From Spirosoma terrae (GTDB lineage: Bacteria > Bacteroidota > Bacteroidia > Cytophagales > Spirosomataceae): a stretch of 64,000 nucleotides of DNA. The notes beneath the pieces are model-generated. The model worked only from the letters and a program-made list of their open reading frames with translations, was not told the origin of the DNA and made no database searches. Location: NCBI RefSeq assembly GCF_010435915.1, contig NZ_JAAFZH010000005.1, forward strand, positions 1 through 64,000. The letters are read 5' to 3'. The position numbers and the translations under genes were made by a program. The number at the start of each line of letters is the position of its first letter. The stretch's first letter is position 1. Shown piece after piece: positions 15,869 to 25,013 of this stretch.

Positions 15869-17575
15869 ATGCCATTACGTTCCCAAGATTGGTTTGGCCG
15901 CACCGGCAAAGACGGCTTTATTTATCGTGCCTGGATGAAAAACCAGGGATTCCCACACCATGAGTTTGAAGGAAAACCCGTTATCGGTATCTGTAATACC
16001 TGGTCGGAGCTGACGCCCTGTAATGCTCATTTTCGCGAACTGGCGGAGGCCATCAAGCGGGGGGTGTGGGAAGCTGGTGGTTTCCCGCTGGAATTTCCGG
16101 TGATGTCGCTGGGCGAATGTCAGATTAAACCGACAGCTATGCTGTTTCGGAATCTGGCGAGCATGGACGTTGAGGAAAGTATTCGGGGAAATTCGCTCGA
16201 TGCCGTCATTCTGATGTGTGGCTGCGATAAAACAACGCCTTCGCTCGTGATGGGGGCCTGCAGCGTCGACCTACCTACCCTGGTGGTGTCGGGAGGACCA
16301 ATGTTGGCGGGTCGTTTTCAGGGACGAAAGATCGGAACCAGCGACCTCTGGCGATTTGCCGAAGCCTACAAGATGGGCGAGATGAGCCAGAGCGAATTTG
16401 TTGCTGCCGAAGCCAGTATGGCCCGTTCGCAGGGGCACTGTGCTGTGATGGGAACGGCCTCCACCATGGCCGCTATGGTTGAATCGCTGGGGCTGGCGTT
16501 ACCTGACAATGCCACCATCCCGGCAGCTGACTCTCGTCGGAAAGTACTAGCCCACCTGACTGGTATACGGGCTGTTGAACTGGCGCGGGAAGGCATTACA
16601 CCATCTAAAATTCTGACCCGGCAGGCTTTCGAAAACGCCATTATGGTGAATGCGGCCTTAGGTGGTTCAACGAACTTCATTCTACACCTGACCGCTATTG
16701 CCGGGCGCGTTGGGGTTGATCTGTCGCTGGATGATTTCGATACGTTGTCGGCAAAAATTCCATTACTGACGAATCTTCAGCCCTCTGGCGAACATTTTGT
16801 TGAGGATTTATTTTATGCTGGCGGATTGCCCGCTGTTATCCGGGAGCTTCGTGAGTATATCCATAATGATACGTTAACCGTTAATGGACGGACCTTAGGT
16901 GAGAATTGCGCCGAAGCACAGTGTTATGACCCTACGGTTATTGCCACGGTAGAAAAACCCTTCAAACCCGAATCGGGAATCGCTGTCTTACGAGGGAATC
17001 TCTGCCCGAATGGAGCGGTTCTGAAACCATCGGCCGCCACACCGGCTCTGATGAAGCATACAGGCCGGGCCGTTGTTTTTGAAAACATCGACGACTACAA
17101 AGCGCGTATCGATGATCCTGAGCTGGATGTTGACCCAACGTGTGTGCTTGTTATGAAGAATGTCGGCCCTAAGGGCTATCCGGGTATGCCAGAAGTGGGT
17201 AATATGCAGTTGCCGGCCAAAGTTCTGGCGCAGGGGGTTCATGATATGGTACGTATCTCGGATGGCCGTATGAGCGGTACAGGGTTTGGAACGGTTGTGC
17301 TGCACGTATCGCCCGAAGCGGCCGTTGGTGGAAACCTGGCCCTGGTGCAAAATGGTGATCTCATTACGCTTGATGTCGAGAATCGGAGCCTGCATCTGCA
17401 CGTATCGGATGAAGAATTAGCCGGTCGTTTGGTTCATTTTAAACCGCTTGATTTGGGCTACGATCGTGGCTACGTCAATCTATACATTCGTCACGTTACC
17501 CAGGCGCACGAAGGTGCCGACTTTGACTTTTTGCGGGGAGCTTCAGGTAGTGAAGTAAAACGCGATTCGCATTAA
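15869..17575 (+). CDS. IlvD/Edd-family sugar-acid dehydratase
   Basis: The 568-residue protein belongs to the IlvD/Edd family. Its opening RSQDWFGRTGKDGFIYRAW and length resemble sugar-acid dehydratases (arabinonate/xylonate type), which remove water from an aldonate to give a 2-keto-3-deoxy acid. The three expected iron-sulfur ligands are in place: Cys51 (SELTPCNAH), Cys119 (MCGCDKTTPS) and Cys191 (GHCAVMGTASTM). The C-terminal beta-barrel part holds RISDGRMSGTGFGTVVLHVSPE (partial quote), containing the catalytic Ser region. It is probably cytoplasmic. The SDR gene 45 bp downstream suggests a shared catabolic operon; which sugar acid is used cannot be decided. True dihydroxy-acid dehydratase (isoleucine/valine synthesis) is less likely from the N-terminus and context. 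Confidence 0.9.
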   Translation: MPLRSQDWFGRTGKDGFIYRAWMKNQGFPHHEFEGKPVIGICNTWSELTPCNAHFRELAEAIKRGVWEAGGFPLEFPVMSLGECQIKPTAMLFRNLASMDVEESIRGNSLDAVILMCGCDKTTPSLVMGACSVDLPTLVVSGGPMLAGRFQGRKIGTSDLWRFAEAYKMGEMSQSEFVAAEASMARSQGHCAVMGTASTMAAMVESLGLALPDNATIPAADSRRKVLAHLTGIRAVELAREGITPSKILTRQAFENAIMVNAALGGSTNFILHLTAIAGRVGVDLSLDDFDTLSAKIPLLTNLQPSGEHFVEDLFYAGGLPAVIRELREYIHNDTLTVNGRTLGENCAEAQCYDPTVIATVEKPFKPESGIAVLRGNLCPNGAVLKPSAATPALMKHTGRAVVFENIDDYKARIDDPELDVDPTCVLVMKNVGPKGYPGMPEVGNMQLPAKVLAQGVHDMVRISDGRMSGTGFGTVVLHVSPEAAVGGNLALVQNGDLITLDVENRSLHLHVSDEELAGRLVHFKPLDLGYDRGYVNLYIRHVTQAHEGADFDFLRGASGSEVKRDSH

Positions 17576-17580
17576 TCGTC

Positions 17581-17605
17581 AGCGGCCGAATCAGATTCGG
17601 CCGCT
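17581..17605. terminator. Intercistronic hairpin, dehydratase-SDR
   Basis: Perfect 11-bp stem AGCGGCCGAAT / ATTCGGCCGCT with a 3-base loop, 5 bp after the dehydratase stop. No T tract follows, so it may attenuate or stabilise the upstream message rather than stop all transcription into the SDR gene. Confidence 0.6.
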
Positions 17606-17620
17606 ACCTCAAAAGTATCC

Positions 17621-18403
17621 ATGACTTTACCATTTCATAACCAGACAGTACTTATTACCGGGGCAGGGCAGGGAATCGGATTTGCCATCGCTCGGACATT
17701 AGTTCGGCAGGGAGCCAACGTAGTACTTAATGACTTTGATGATACGTTGACTCTGCAAGCCGTGGAAGCCATTCGTCAGGATCGTGAAACTGAGCAGGCA
17801 GGAACCTGCATCGCCTGCGCAGGCGATGCGTCTGACGTTACGTTTATTGACAACATGGTCAAAACGGCCGTCGATACGTTTGGTTCGGTCGATATAGCCA
17901 TTGCCAACGCGGGTATCACCATCTTCGGCGATATTTTTACCACAACGCCCGAGGCTTTTCAGAAAATTGTGAATCTGAATCTTCGGGGGAGCTTTTTCCT
18001 GGCGCAGACGGTAGCCAAACAAATGCGTGAGCAGGGCCGGGGCGGAAGTGTGTTGTTTATGTCGTCGGTGGTTGGGCATCAGGCTCACCCAGGATTACCT
18101 GTCTATAGCATGACCAAAGCCGGTCTTGAAATGCTGGCGAAACAACTGGTTATTGATTTTTCCCCTTTGGGAATTACAGTTAATGCCGTTGCGCCGGGCG
18201 CCACACAAACGGAGCGCACGCTGGACGATCCGTCTTACGTACCGATCTGGTCGCGGATTACGCCGATGGGGAGGCCCGCCACCGTCGATGATATAACCAA
18301 TGCCGCTTTATTCCTGATTGCACCCGCATCCCGGCATATTACCGGCCAGAGCCTGGTTGTAGACGGAGGATGGACTAGTGTCAGTCCGCCACCGGTCGGG
18401 TAA
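17621..18403 (+). CDS. SDR-family oxidoreductase
   Basis: The 260-residue protein is a classical short-chain dehydrogenase/reductase. The cofactor motif TGAGQGIG is at residues 13-20, the NNAG-equivalent reads IANAG at residues 94-98, the active-site Ser is near 148-149 in FMSSVVG, and the catalytic YxxxK is Tyr162/Lys166 (VYSMTKAG). The C-terminal end DGGWTSVSPP fits the family's VDGG motif. The acidic Asp38 after the second strand (LNDFD) suggests NAD(H) preference. Paired with a sugar-acid dehydratase, so it may oxidise a sugar or reduce a keto-deoxy acid; this is inference from proximity. It is convergent with the DJ-1 gene. Confidence 0.88.
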   Translation: MTLPFHNQTVLITGAGQGIGFAIARTLVRQGANVVLNDFDDTLTLQAVEAIRQDRETEQAGTCIACAGDASDVTFIDNMVKTAVDTFGSVDIAIANAGITIFGDIFTTTPEAFQKIVNLNLRGSFFLAQTVAKQMREQGRGGSVLFMSSVVGHQAHPGLPVYSMTKAGLEMLAKQLVIDFSPLGITVNAVAPGATQTERTLDDPSYVPIWSRITPMGRPATVDDITNAALFLIAPASRHITGQSLVVDGGWTSVSPPPVG

Positions 18404-18417
18404 TTATCCGTAGAGCG

Positions 18418-19026
18418 TTACAACGTCCAGTAGTCATACTGCATATATCGGGCTGTTTCATCAGCTACCGCTTTGCCCAGAAGCTTGCCGACGGTGTAAA
18501 GCGACATATCAATACCGGCTGATATGCCCGCCGACGTAATGATTTTGCCATTATCGACGTAGCGTTCAGTGGGGAGAACCGTCGTGTTGGGCGCCAGTTG
18601 CGACAGACTGTCGATGGCCATATAATGCGTCGTGGCTGATAGCGAGTCGAGCAAGCCTGCCTTCGCCAATAACAAGGCACCGGTACAAACCGATAGCACC
18701 AGCTCCGCCGTTTCGGCCGACCGACGAATCCAGGCAAGCAACGGTTCGTTGTTTACCTCCCGTCGCGATCCGAAGGGTGTGCCATCGGTATGATAGCCCC
18801 CTCCACCAGGAATGACGATAATATCAGCTTTCGGATGGTCATTGAGCAGATATGTCGGGGTAATACATAACCCGTTTCGTGCGTAAACAGGACCTCGTTC
18901 TGCAACGGTAAAGACCTGAAAATGCGGATTGCCGGATACTTTTCCGGCAACGCCAAAAACCTCAAAAGGACCCGCAAAATCCAGTACTTCAATTTCGTTA
19001 AAAAGCAATATAGCGACTGTTCGCAT
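18418..19026 (-). CDS. DJ-1/PfpI-family protein, isonitrile-hydratase-like
   Basis: The 202-residue protein has the DJ-1/PfpI glutaminase-like fold. It begins TVAILLFNEIEVLDFAGP with the conserved acidic residue, contains IIVIPGGGGYHT, and carries the nucleophile Cys114 in the elbow LSVCTGALLLA followed by the family's conserved ATTHY segment. This layout is close to isonitrile hydratases and to the ligand-binding half of GlxA-type regulators, but there is no AraC HTH. The exact substrate cannot be predicted. It appears monocistronic, next to a 25-bp perfect hairpin that separates it from the DMT transporter. Confidence 0.87.
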   Translation of the reverse strand: MRTVAILLFNEIEVLDFAGPFEVFGVAGKVSGNPHFQVFTVAERGPVYARNGLCITPTYLLNDHPKADIIVIPGGGGYHTDGTPFGSRREVNNEPLLAWIRRSAETAELVLSVCTGALLLAKAGLLDSLSATTHYMAIDSLSQLAPNTTVLPTERYVDNGKIITSAGISAGIDMSLYTVGKLLGKAVADETARYMQYDYWTL

Positions 19027-19064
19027 GGGTGGGCTACGTTATTAGACAGATTAATTTCATAAAT

Positions 19065-19117
19065 CATGAATCCTACATACGCCATGTCTCCAAGACATGG
19101 CGTATGTAGGATTCATG
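19065..19117. repeat. Perfect 25-bp inverted repeat (long hairpin)
   Basis: Arms 19065-19089 and 19093-19117 are perfect complements (CATGAATCCTACATACGCCA... with its reverse complement) around a 3-base CCA loop. It lies 12 bp after the transporter stop at 19130 (minus strand) and 39 bp upstream of the DJ-1 start. It can act as a terminator, but length and perfection look more like a mobile intergenic palindrome. Confidence 0.85.
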
Positions 19118-19129
19118 GAAAATTCACTT

Positions 19130-20050
19130 TTATTTTCTGCCCAACGTAATCAGGATGACGCCAATAAGGGCGATCCCGGCACCGATTAACGATTGACTGG
19201 AAAAAACTTCGCCAGCGAAAAATGTGCCCAATAACATAGCTACCACCGGGTTGACGAATGCGTAGGTAGAGAGCAATTGTGGAGGAGCCTTACGTGCCAG
19301 CCAGGCGTATGAAGAAAAACCAATGATGCTGCCAAAAATGACCAGGTAGAACATGGAGCCGATCGCTTTAGCCGGTGCATCAAAAATGCTGAATAACGTA
19401 ACGGGCTCCATCACCAGACTGATCGGTAGCAGAACAAGGCCACCCACAATCATCTGTATGCCACTGGATATAGCGCCCGATGGTAACGACACCCGAGGGG
19501 AAAGCAACGTACCGATAGCCCAGGCAAAATTGCCGAAAGCCACCAGACTGGCCCCAACCAGATAGCCATGCGTATCGCCCGTGCCCTGCAACTTATCCGG
19601 CTTGATCAGAAAATAGATGCCAACTATACCAACCACCAATCCGGCCAGCGCCAGGTTGCTGGGGCGTTGCCGCCCAAACGAGACCCAGTTAAGTGTAAGC
19701 AGAAAAACAGGCAGTAAACCACCAAGCAAAGCCGCTATGCCACTCGGAATATACTGAAGCCCCAGCGATAGGCAGCCATTGGAGATAGCCAGCAGAATTA
19801 CGCCAATCATTCCCGCCGATTGCCATTCGATCTTAGTGGCGCGGGGCGTTCCGGTAAGACGTGCGTAGGTATAGAGAATCGTTCCTGACACCATGTAGCG
19901 CATCGACACCATGTAGAGCGGAGGCATCTGTTCCGTCATAAAATGAATGAACAGGTACGTAGAACCCCACAGAATATAGACCGAAACTAAATTTGCCCAA
20001 AGTGCGACGCGACCAGGGCCATTGGCAACAGGAGAGGAAATAGCTTGCAT
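19130..20050 (-). CDS. EamA-family transporter (DMT superfamily)
   Basis: The 306-residue protein has ten predicted membrane helices in two EamA repeats. The N-terminal helix VSVYILWGSTYLFIHFMTE has the W-G-S-T-Y motif typical of the YdcZ/RhaT-like EamA branch, and the second repeat ends with the AGEVFSSQSLIGAGIALIGVILITLG element. It is probably an inner-membrane exporter of small metabolites. It is a different subfamily from the transporter at 10301-11236. Transcribed alone. Confidence 0.9.
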   Translation of the reverse strand: MQAISSPVANGPGRVALWANLVSVYILWGSTYLFIHFMTEQMPPLYMVSMRYMVSGTILYTYARLTGTPRATKIEWQSAGMIGVILLAISNGCLSLGLQYIPSGIAALLGGLLPVFLLTLNWVSFGRQRPSNLALAGLVVGIVGIYFLIKPDKLQGTGDTHGYLVGASLVAFGNFAWAIGTLLSPRVSLPSGAISSGIQMIVGGLVLLPISLVMEPVTLFSIFDAPAKAIGSMFYLVIFGSIIGFSSYAWLARKAPPQLLSTYAFVNPVVAMLLGTFFAGEVFSSQSLIGAGIALIGVILITLGRK

Positions 20051-20169
20051 GGCAATAGAGGTACTAATGCCGACTTAACACCAATATGTTCTATTTTTCT
20101 CCGTTGTTTGCCAGTTTTTTCTGCCTTTCTAAGATAGATTATGAAGATTCTAAGCAAAATTTTATTTGG

Positions 20170-21576
20170 TCAGTAGGTGACCTGCGTGTTGTTCGCTTCA
20201 AGCTGTTTAATATGAGCGGCATACGGGCTTTGTAATCCCTCGCGTCCCCAGAGTGGATTACTACCCAGATACACCTTCTTCAAACTACGTATCGATAATA
20301 ACACAGTCGGAAATTCCTGTAAATTGTTGTTATTCAGATCAAGTTCTTCCAGGTTAGGGAGGGCGCTCAATACTGCGGGAGCCGTTGAAAACCAGTTATA
20401 GCCCAGATCAAGCGTTCGAAGGTTCTTCAGTTGTTGTAATTCCGCAGGGAGTTGGCTGATACGGTTATGATGGGCATATAAGACCTGAAGCCGACGTAGT
20501 TTCGCCAGCGATTTGTTTATTTCTTTCAGGTCGTTATGGGCAATGGCCAGTTGTTCTAGTTTCTTCAACCGGCTCAACTGCTTCGGTAGTTCGGTGAATT
20601 TGTTGTAGTACAAATCCAATACCGTCAGCCGTTTCATTCGACCAACACCCTTTGGTAACTGAGTTAGGCCTGCATTGTACAGGTTCAGATCGGTCAGCCG
20701 GCGAAGTCCCCGAAACTGGTTGCTGGTTAATTTCGCTACTTTGTTGTTGCCCATCCACAAGCTTTCGAGCCGCCGATTCAGACGTACCGATGCCGGAATT
20801 TGCGTTAGTTTGTTGCCCTGTAAATTCAGTGATATAAGATGTTTATTACGAGTAATGAAAACACTGTCGTTAGGAATAGCATTGTAAAGCACACTAAGTC
20901 GCTTGAGAGTGGGTATGTCGGCGGTCAGGCGAGCGGGGAGTTCATGCAGATTATTTTTTGACAAGTCCAGTTCTTCCAGATTAGGAAACTGGTAGACGAC
21001 TTCCGGTACGTTGGTTAGATCCAACTGATTAAAAGCCAGCATTTTTACCGTGTCAGGTCGAGTTGTTTTCTGAGCCGCTTCTACCGTACTGATTATGCCG
21101 GAACCTCGCCGGACGGTACGGGGGCCAGCTACGGTTTGCCCGTATCCCATGAATTGCATGACTCTGAACGGAACGTTGCCAAGGGCCGGGTGTGATGTTG
21201 TCGAGTAAAAATCCTTTAGTACAGAAAGCATGCGGGTTTGTACCGAATCAGCGAGCGGACGGTCGGGCTGAATGAATACCCATTGTGCTTTGCCATCTGG
21301 TTGATAGTATTCGTGTAGAGCTATATAAAAGCCCTTCTTTGGAATGTCCTTTCGGTTCTTGATATAGGTTTCGAATTGCTTATGGGCAGCATATATAGCT
21401 TCCTGAGCAACTTTCGGTTTTGACTGAAATAAGGTAGTTAACGAAGGGTGCTGCTTATCGAGCGCTGCGGGACTGACGCCATAAGCCGTTGTATCTCGTA
21501 ACAAGATCACCTTTACCTGCGCTTTAGCCGATAGCGCTACTAAGCCTGATAGTAAAAAAATAGCTAGCTTTTTCAT
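20170..21576 (-). CDS. Secreted leucine-rich-repeat protein
   Basis: The 468-residue protein has a signal peptide (KKLAIFLLSGLVALSAKAQ) and a ~150-residue N-terminal region without a recognised domain. It then carries about eleven leucine-rich repeats from around residue 185 to the end, with the consensus LxxLxLxxNxLxxLPxx (for example LEELDLSKNNLHELPARL and LRTLDLGYNWFSTAP). LRRs build a curved solenoid for protein binding. It is likely periplasmic or surface-exposed; the partner is unknown. I use the ATG at 21576 rather than the TTG two codons upstream. It follows the M16 gene on the same strand but a large hairpin region separates them. Confidence 0.88.
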   Translation of the reverse strand: MKKLAIFLLSGLVALSAKAQVKVILLRDTTAYGVSPAALDKQHPSLTTLFQSKPKVAQEAIYAAHKQFETYIKNRKDIPKKGFYIALHEYYQPDGKAQWVFIQPDRPLADSVQTRMLSVLKDFYSTTSHPALGNVPFRVMQFMGYGQTVAGPRTVRRGSGIISTVEAAQKTTRPDTVKMLAFNQLDLTNVPEVVYQFPNLEELDLSKNNLHELPARLTADIPTLKRLSVLYNAIPNDSVFITRNKHLISLNLQGNKLTQIPASVRLNRRLESLWMGNNKVAKLTSNQFRGLRRLTDLNLYNAGLTQLPKGVGRMKRLTVLDLYYNKFTELPKQLSRLKKLEQLAIAHNDLKEINKSLAKLRRLQVLYAHHNRISQLPAELQQLKNLRTLDLGYNWFSTAPAVLSALPNLEELDLNNNNLQEFPTVLLSIRSLKKVYLGSNPLWGREGLQSPYAAHIKQLEANNTQVTY

Positions 21577-21630
21577 GTGCAACGATGGTTATAGGTGTAT
21601 GACTATATTTATAGTTAAATTCCATAAAAA

Positions 21631-21866
21631 AAACCAGGATTTAGCTGATTTTTGGATTAAAGAGATCTTTTTGTCGCTTCAAAGAAGCATTTTTGTCATC
21701 CCGACGCAGGAGGGATCTTCGGTAAATGGCTTGTACACGGGCGCTACCGAAGATCCCTCCTGCGTCGGGATGACAAAAACACACTGATTATAGCTTAATA
21801 ATAGAAAGTTTAAACAGCTTTAATAACAAAACCCCCTTAATCCAAAAATCAGCTAAATCCTGGTTT
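21631..21866. repeat. Nested inverted-repeat element
   Basis: Two perfect inverted repeats are nested. The outer arms are 21631-21660 and 21837-21866 (30 bp, starting AAACCAGGATTTAGCTGA); the right outer arm overlaps the stop codon of the M16 gene. The inner arms are 21690-21724 and 21745-21779 (35 bp, containing GTCATCCCGACGCAGGAGGG) around a 20-base loop. The inner palindrome resembles a widespread intergenic repeat of Bacteroidota genomes that I recall but cannot verify here. It would form a very stable stem and may end transcription of the M16 gene. Confidence 0.85.
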
Positions 21867-24684
21867 AGTTTTTCTGACCGCCACTCACCGACGACGCAGG
21901 CTGTTTGTCGGAGAGTTTCTTGGCTGCTTTCACAAAGTCACCGGCCTGAATGATGGAGATTTTAGCGGGGTCGATATGCTTTTTCATGGCGGCATTGATT
22001 TGCTCGGCTGTCAGGCTGTTGATTTTCTTTTCGAAATCAGCATCCCAGGCCATGGTCCGGTTCAGGTAAAGATAGTTGTTGAGCGTACTCGTCAGACTTG
22101 GGTCCTGCGCCCGGCCAACCATCCGCGATTGCAGATAACCTGATTTAGCGGCTGCCAGCTCCTCGGCGGTGAAACCATCTTTCACCACTTTTTCCATTTC
22201 TTCCAGGAAGGCTTTCGTTAAACGCTCCGCATTTTCAGGGTTGTAAATGGCATACGTCATAAACACCCCTGTTTTGTCGAGTGGGTTCGCCTGAACCTGA
22301 GAACCGACACCGTAGCTAATACCTTCTTTCTGACGGATACGTACGGCCAAACGCGAGTTCAGGAAACCTCCTCCGAGCATATAGTTGCCCATAACGAGCG
22401 CTGGGTAATCGGGATCGTCGTCACGTAGCGGAATGTTTACACCGGCAACCAGAAAAGCATTGGCCTTATCAGGAGCCTCCAGTTTCTGGGGTGTTGGTTT
22501 TACATCATTGAACGGAGTAACCAACCGACTGAATGGCTTTTTGGCTTTCCAGGTGCCCAACTCGTCCATAATAATTTTCCGAACTGGGGCCTCATCAAAG
22601 TCGCCAACTACGGCGAGTGTTGAATTCTGAGCACCATAGAAATCTTTATGAAACTGTTTTAGATCGTCGAGTTTCATCGCTTTAACGTCGGCCACGTCTT
22701 CGTCGGGAGTCGATGTGTAGCGAATATCGTCTTTCGGATAAGGGCTCATCTGGCGCTGAAAAGCCGTGAACGCCAGCGACTGGGGTTCAGAGCGTTGCGC
22801 TTCAATCTGAGCCAGCTGCTCCTGCTTTAGCTTTTCGAATTCGTTGGGGTCGAAGGCCGGATGTTTTAAGATATCGCTGACGATACGTATAACGGCAGGC
22901 AGGTTCTCTTTGGTTGTTTTGATATTTACATTAACCTGATTGCCACCACCAAATACGCTAACCTGGGCCTTCAGTTTATCGAACTCATCCTTAATTTGCT
23001 GGCGAGAACGCGTAGTTGTGCCTTTGTCGAGCATTGAAGCGGTAAAGACCGAAATCGCGCTTTTGTTTTTCAGACTGTTTACATCGCCATAACGTAGCGT
23101 CAGCCGAGCGTTTACTTCATTGCCCCGAGTTGATTTAGGAAGCAAAGCCAATTCGATCGTATTGGGTTGCTCAACCCTGCGAGTACGTCCATCGATATTT
23201 GCCGGTGATGGATCAAACGCTTCGCCACTCGCAATAGCAGCACGACCTTTATAGTTTTTCACTAAAGCATCGATATCGGGTGCGTCGGGAACCTCAACCC
23301 GATCGGGTGTTTGTTCGGGAATAAACATCCCTACGGTGCGGTTCGATGGCTTGAAGTAGAACTTCGCTACGCGTTGTACATCGGCTGGCGTAACTTTTTC
23401 GAGTGCGTCGCGGTACAGGAAGCCAAGACGCCAGTCGCCGGTCGCAATGTATTCGCTCAGCGTACGGCCCAATCGTTCAACGTCTTTAAAACTCATTTCG
23501 ACATCTTTCAGCAACTTCGCCTTAGCCCGTTCAACTTCATCTTTGGTAGGTGCTTTGATGGCTACTGAATCCAGCGTACCGAGCAAGGCTGCACGAGCCT
23601 CGTCAATGGATTTATCTTTCAGCAGTTCGGCCGCAAAGTACACGTAGCCAGGGTCTTTGGTCATGAACGAATAGCCGTATTGCTGTGAAGCCTTCTTCGT
23701 TTCGACCAGCGATTTATACAAGCGGCCACTGGGTTCATCTGTCAGAACACCCGTCAATACGTCCATCGTTGGATAATCGGGGTGCGAGCTGGGCATGATG
23801 TGATACAGCGCCGACACAACTTTAGTGTCGCCAACACGTCGTAACGACACTTCGCGCTCGCCATCCTGCGTAGGTTCAACACTATAGGTTGGCTGAAGAA
23901 CACGGGTTGGTTTAGGAATTGGGCTAAAGTATTCGTTGACGAGTTGCAGTGTTTTGGCCTCATCGATTTTACCCGCCACGACCAGTACGGCATTATCAGG
24001 CTGGTAGTATTTTTTGTAAAAAGCCTGCAGGTTTTCAATGGGGACTTTTTCCAGGTCGGACCGGTTCCCGATGGTCGATTTACCGTAGTTGTGCCACAGA
24101 TAAGCCGACGATACTACCCGTTCGTTCAGTACGTTCTGGGGCGAATTTTCCCGCATTTCGAATTCGTTACGTACCACCGAGAACTCTGTTTCAAGATCGC
24201 TTTTCTTGATGAATGAGTTGATCATCCGGTCGCTTTCGAGATCCAGCGCCCATTTCAGGTTTTCGTCGGTGGCCGCAAAGGTTTCGAAATAGTTCGTACG
24301 GTCGAGCCAGGTTGTACCATTGGGCCGGGCGCCGTGGGCCGTTAATTCCTGCGGAATATTGGTGTGCTTGGTCGATCCTTTGAACACCATGTGTTCCAGC
24401 AGGTGAGCCATCCCCGTTTCGCCCAGACCTTCATGCCGGGAGCCTACCAGATACGTAATGTTTACCGTAATGGTGGGTTTAGAAGGGTCGGGGAAAAGCA
24501 AAACTTTCAGGCCGTTTTTTAGCTGATATTCAGTAATGCCTTCCACAGAAGCTCCTTTGGTAACGCCAGCAGGCAGAGCGGAAGCGGCTTTGTCCTGCGC
24601 AGACGATAACGTTAAGCTGCCGACCAGCAGGGCTGCGGTCAACATGCTCTTGGGGGTACGCTTGTTCAGCGTAGCTATACGCAT
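21865..24684 (-). CDS. M16-family zinc metallopeptidase (double-domain)
   Basis: The 939-residue protein has a signal peptide (LTAALLVGSLTLSSAQ, about residues 15-30) and is a two-half M16 peptidase like pitrilysin-type PqqL/insulinase enzymes. The N-terminal half carries the active site: HLLEH at 94-98 with the downstream Glu in the EFSVVRNEFEMRENSP region. The second half (from about residue 510) has the M16C fold without the zinc motif, as normal. It likely degrades or processes peptides in the periplasm. The stop codon lies in the outer arm of a nested inverted repeat. A candidate promoter is present upstream. Confidence 0.93.
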   Translation of the reverse strand: MRIATLNKRTPKSMLTAALLVGSLTLSSAQDKAASALPAGVTKGASVEGITEYQLKNGLKVLLFPDPSKPTITVNITYLVGSRHEGLGETGMAHLLEHMVFKGSTKHTNIPQELTAHGARPNGTTWLDRTNYFETFAATDENLKWALDLESDRMINSFIKKSDLETEFSVVRNEFEMRENSPQNVLNERVVSSAYLWHNYGKSTIGNRSDLEKVPIENLQAFYKKYYQPDNAVLVVAGKIDEAKTLQLVNEYFSPIPKPTRVLQPTYSVEPTQDGEREVSLRRVGDTKVVSALYHIMPSSHPDYPTMDVLTGVLTDEPSGRLYKSLVETKKASQQYGYSFMTKDPGYVYFAAELLKDKSIDEARAALLGTLDSVAIKAPTKDEVERAKAKLLKDVEMSFKDVERLGRTLSEYIATGDWRLGFLYRDALEKVTPADVQRVAKFYFKPSNRTVGMFIPEQTPDRVEVPDAPDIDALVKNYKGRAAIASGEAFDPSPANIDGRTRRVEQPNTIELALLPKSTRGNEVNARLTLRYGDVNSLKNKSAISVFTASMLDKGTTTRSRQQIKDEFDKLKAQVSVFGGGNQVNVNIKTTKENLPAVIRIVSDILKHPAFDPNEFEKLKQEQLAQIEAQRSEPQSLAFTAFQRQMSPYPKDDIRYTSTPDEDVADVKAMKLDDLKQFHKDFYGAQNSTLAVVGDFDEAPVRKIIMDELGTWKAKKPFSRLVTPFNDVKPTPQKLEAPDKANAFLVAGVNIPLRDDDPDYPALVMGNYMLGGGFLNSRLAVRIRQKEGISYGVGSQVQANPLDKTGVFMTYAIYNPENAERLTKAFLEEMEKVVKDGFTAEELAAAKSGYLQSRMVGRAQDPSLTSTLNNYLYLNRTMAWDADFEKKINSLTAEQINAAMKKHIDPAKISIIQAGDFVKAAKKLSDKQPASSVSGGQKN

Positions 24685-25013
24685 AGGGAGTAATGTTTAG
24701 TTGGGTACAAAGTTAACTATCCGTCTAGTTACAAAGAATGTACGTTTGTGGCAACGGTTATTATATATTTTTAACAAAAGCAAGGATGAATGGTAATAGC
24801 AGCAATTATCCTCTTCTAAAATGTTTGCTTAGGTAGATAGCTAAAAGAAATAGTAGCAGGGGTCAGAGCTCTATTAAGCCTATCGGATGGGCATTTTCGC
24901 TAAATCATCTTCTTCCTGATTTAAAAGTATATGTGTACTATATAATTTGTAAGTATTGAATTATATTTGGCTTTTTGAGTGTTTTGATTTATTTGTATAT
25001 TAAACAGCCAAAA
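24685..25013. other. AT-rich divergent intergenic region
   Basis: This gap separates the M16 gene from the GT2 gene, and it is where base composition changes to strongly AT-rich. Apart from the minus-strand promoter candidate below I see no gene or strong hairpin. It marks the left edge of the glycosyltransferase island. Confidence 0.55.
24708..24735 (-). promoter_or_regulatory. Candidate Bacteroidota promoter of the M16 gene
   Basis: On the minus strand a TTTG (24732-24735) is followed after 16 bp by TAACTTTG (24708-24715), matching the Bacteroidota -33 TTTG / -7 TAnnTTTG pattern with slightly short spacing. It lies 24-51 bp before the M16 start codon. Confidence 0.5.

Noticed and set aside
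21575..21787. 70-residue plus-strand frame with VIPTQEGSSVNG
   Set aside because: It is made by the inverted-repeat arm at 21690-21724, so it is a palindrome artefact rather than a gene.
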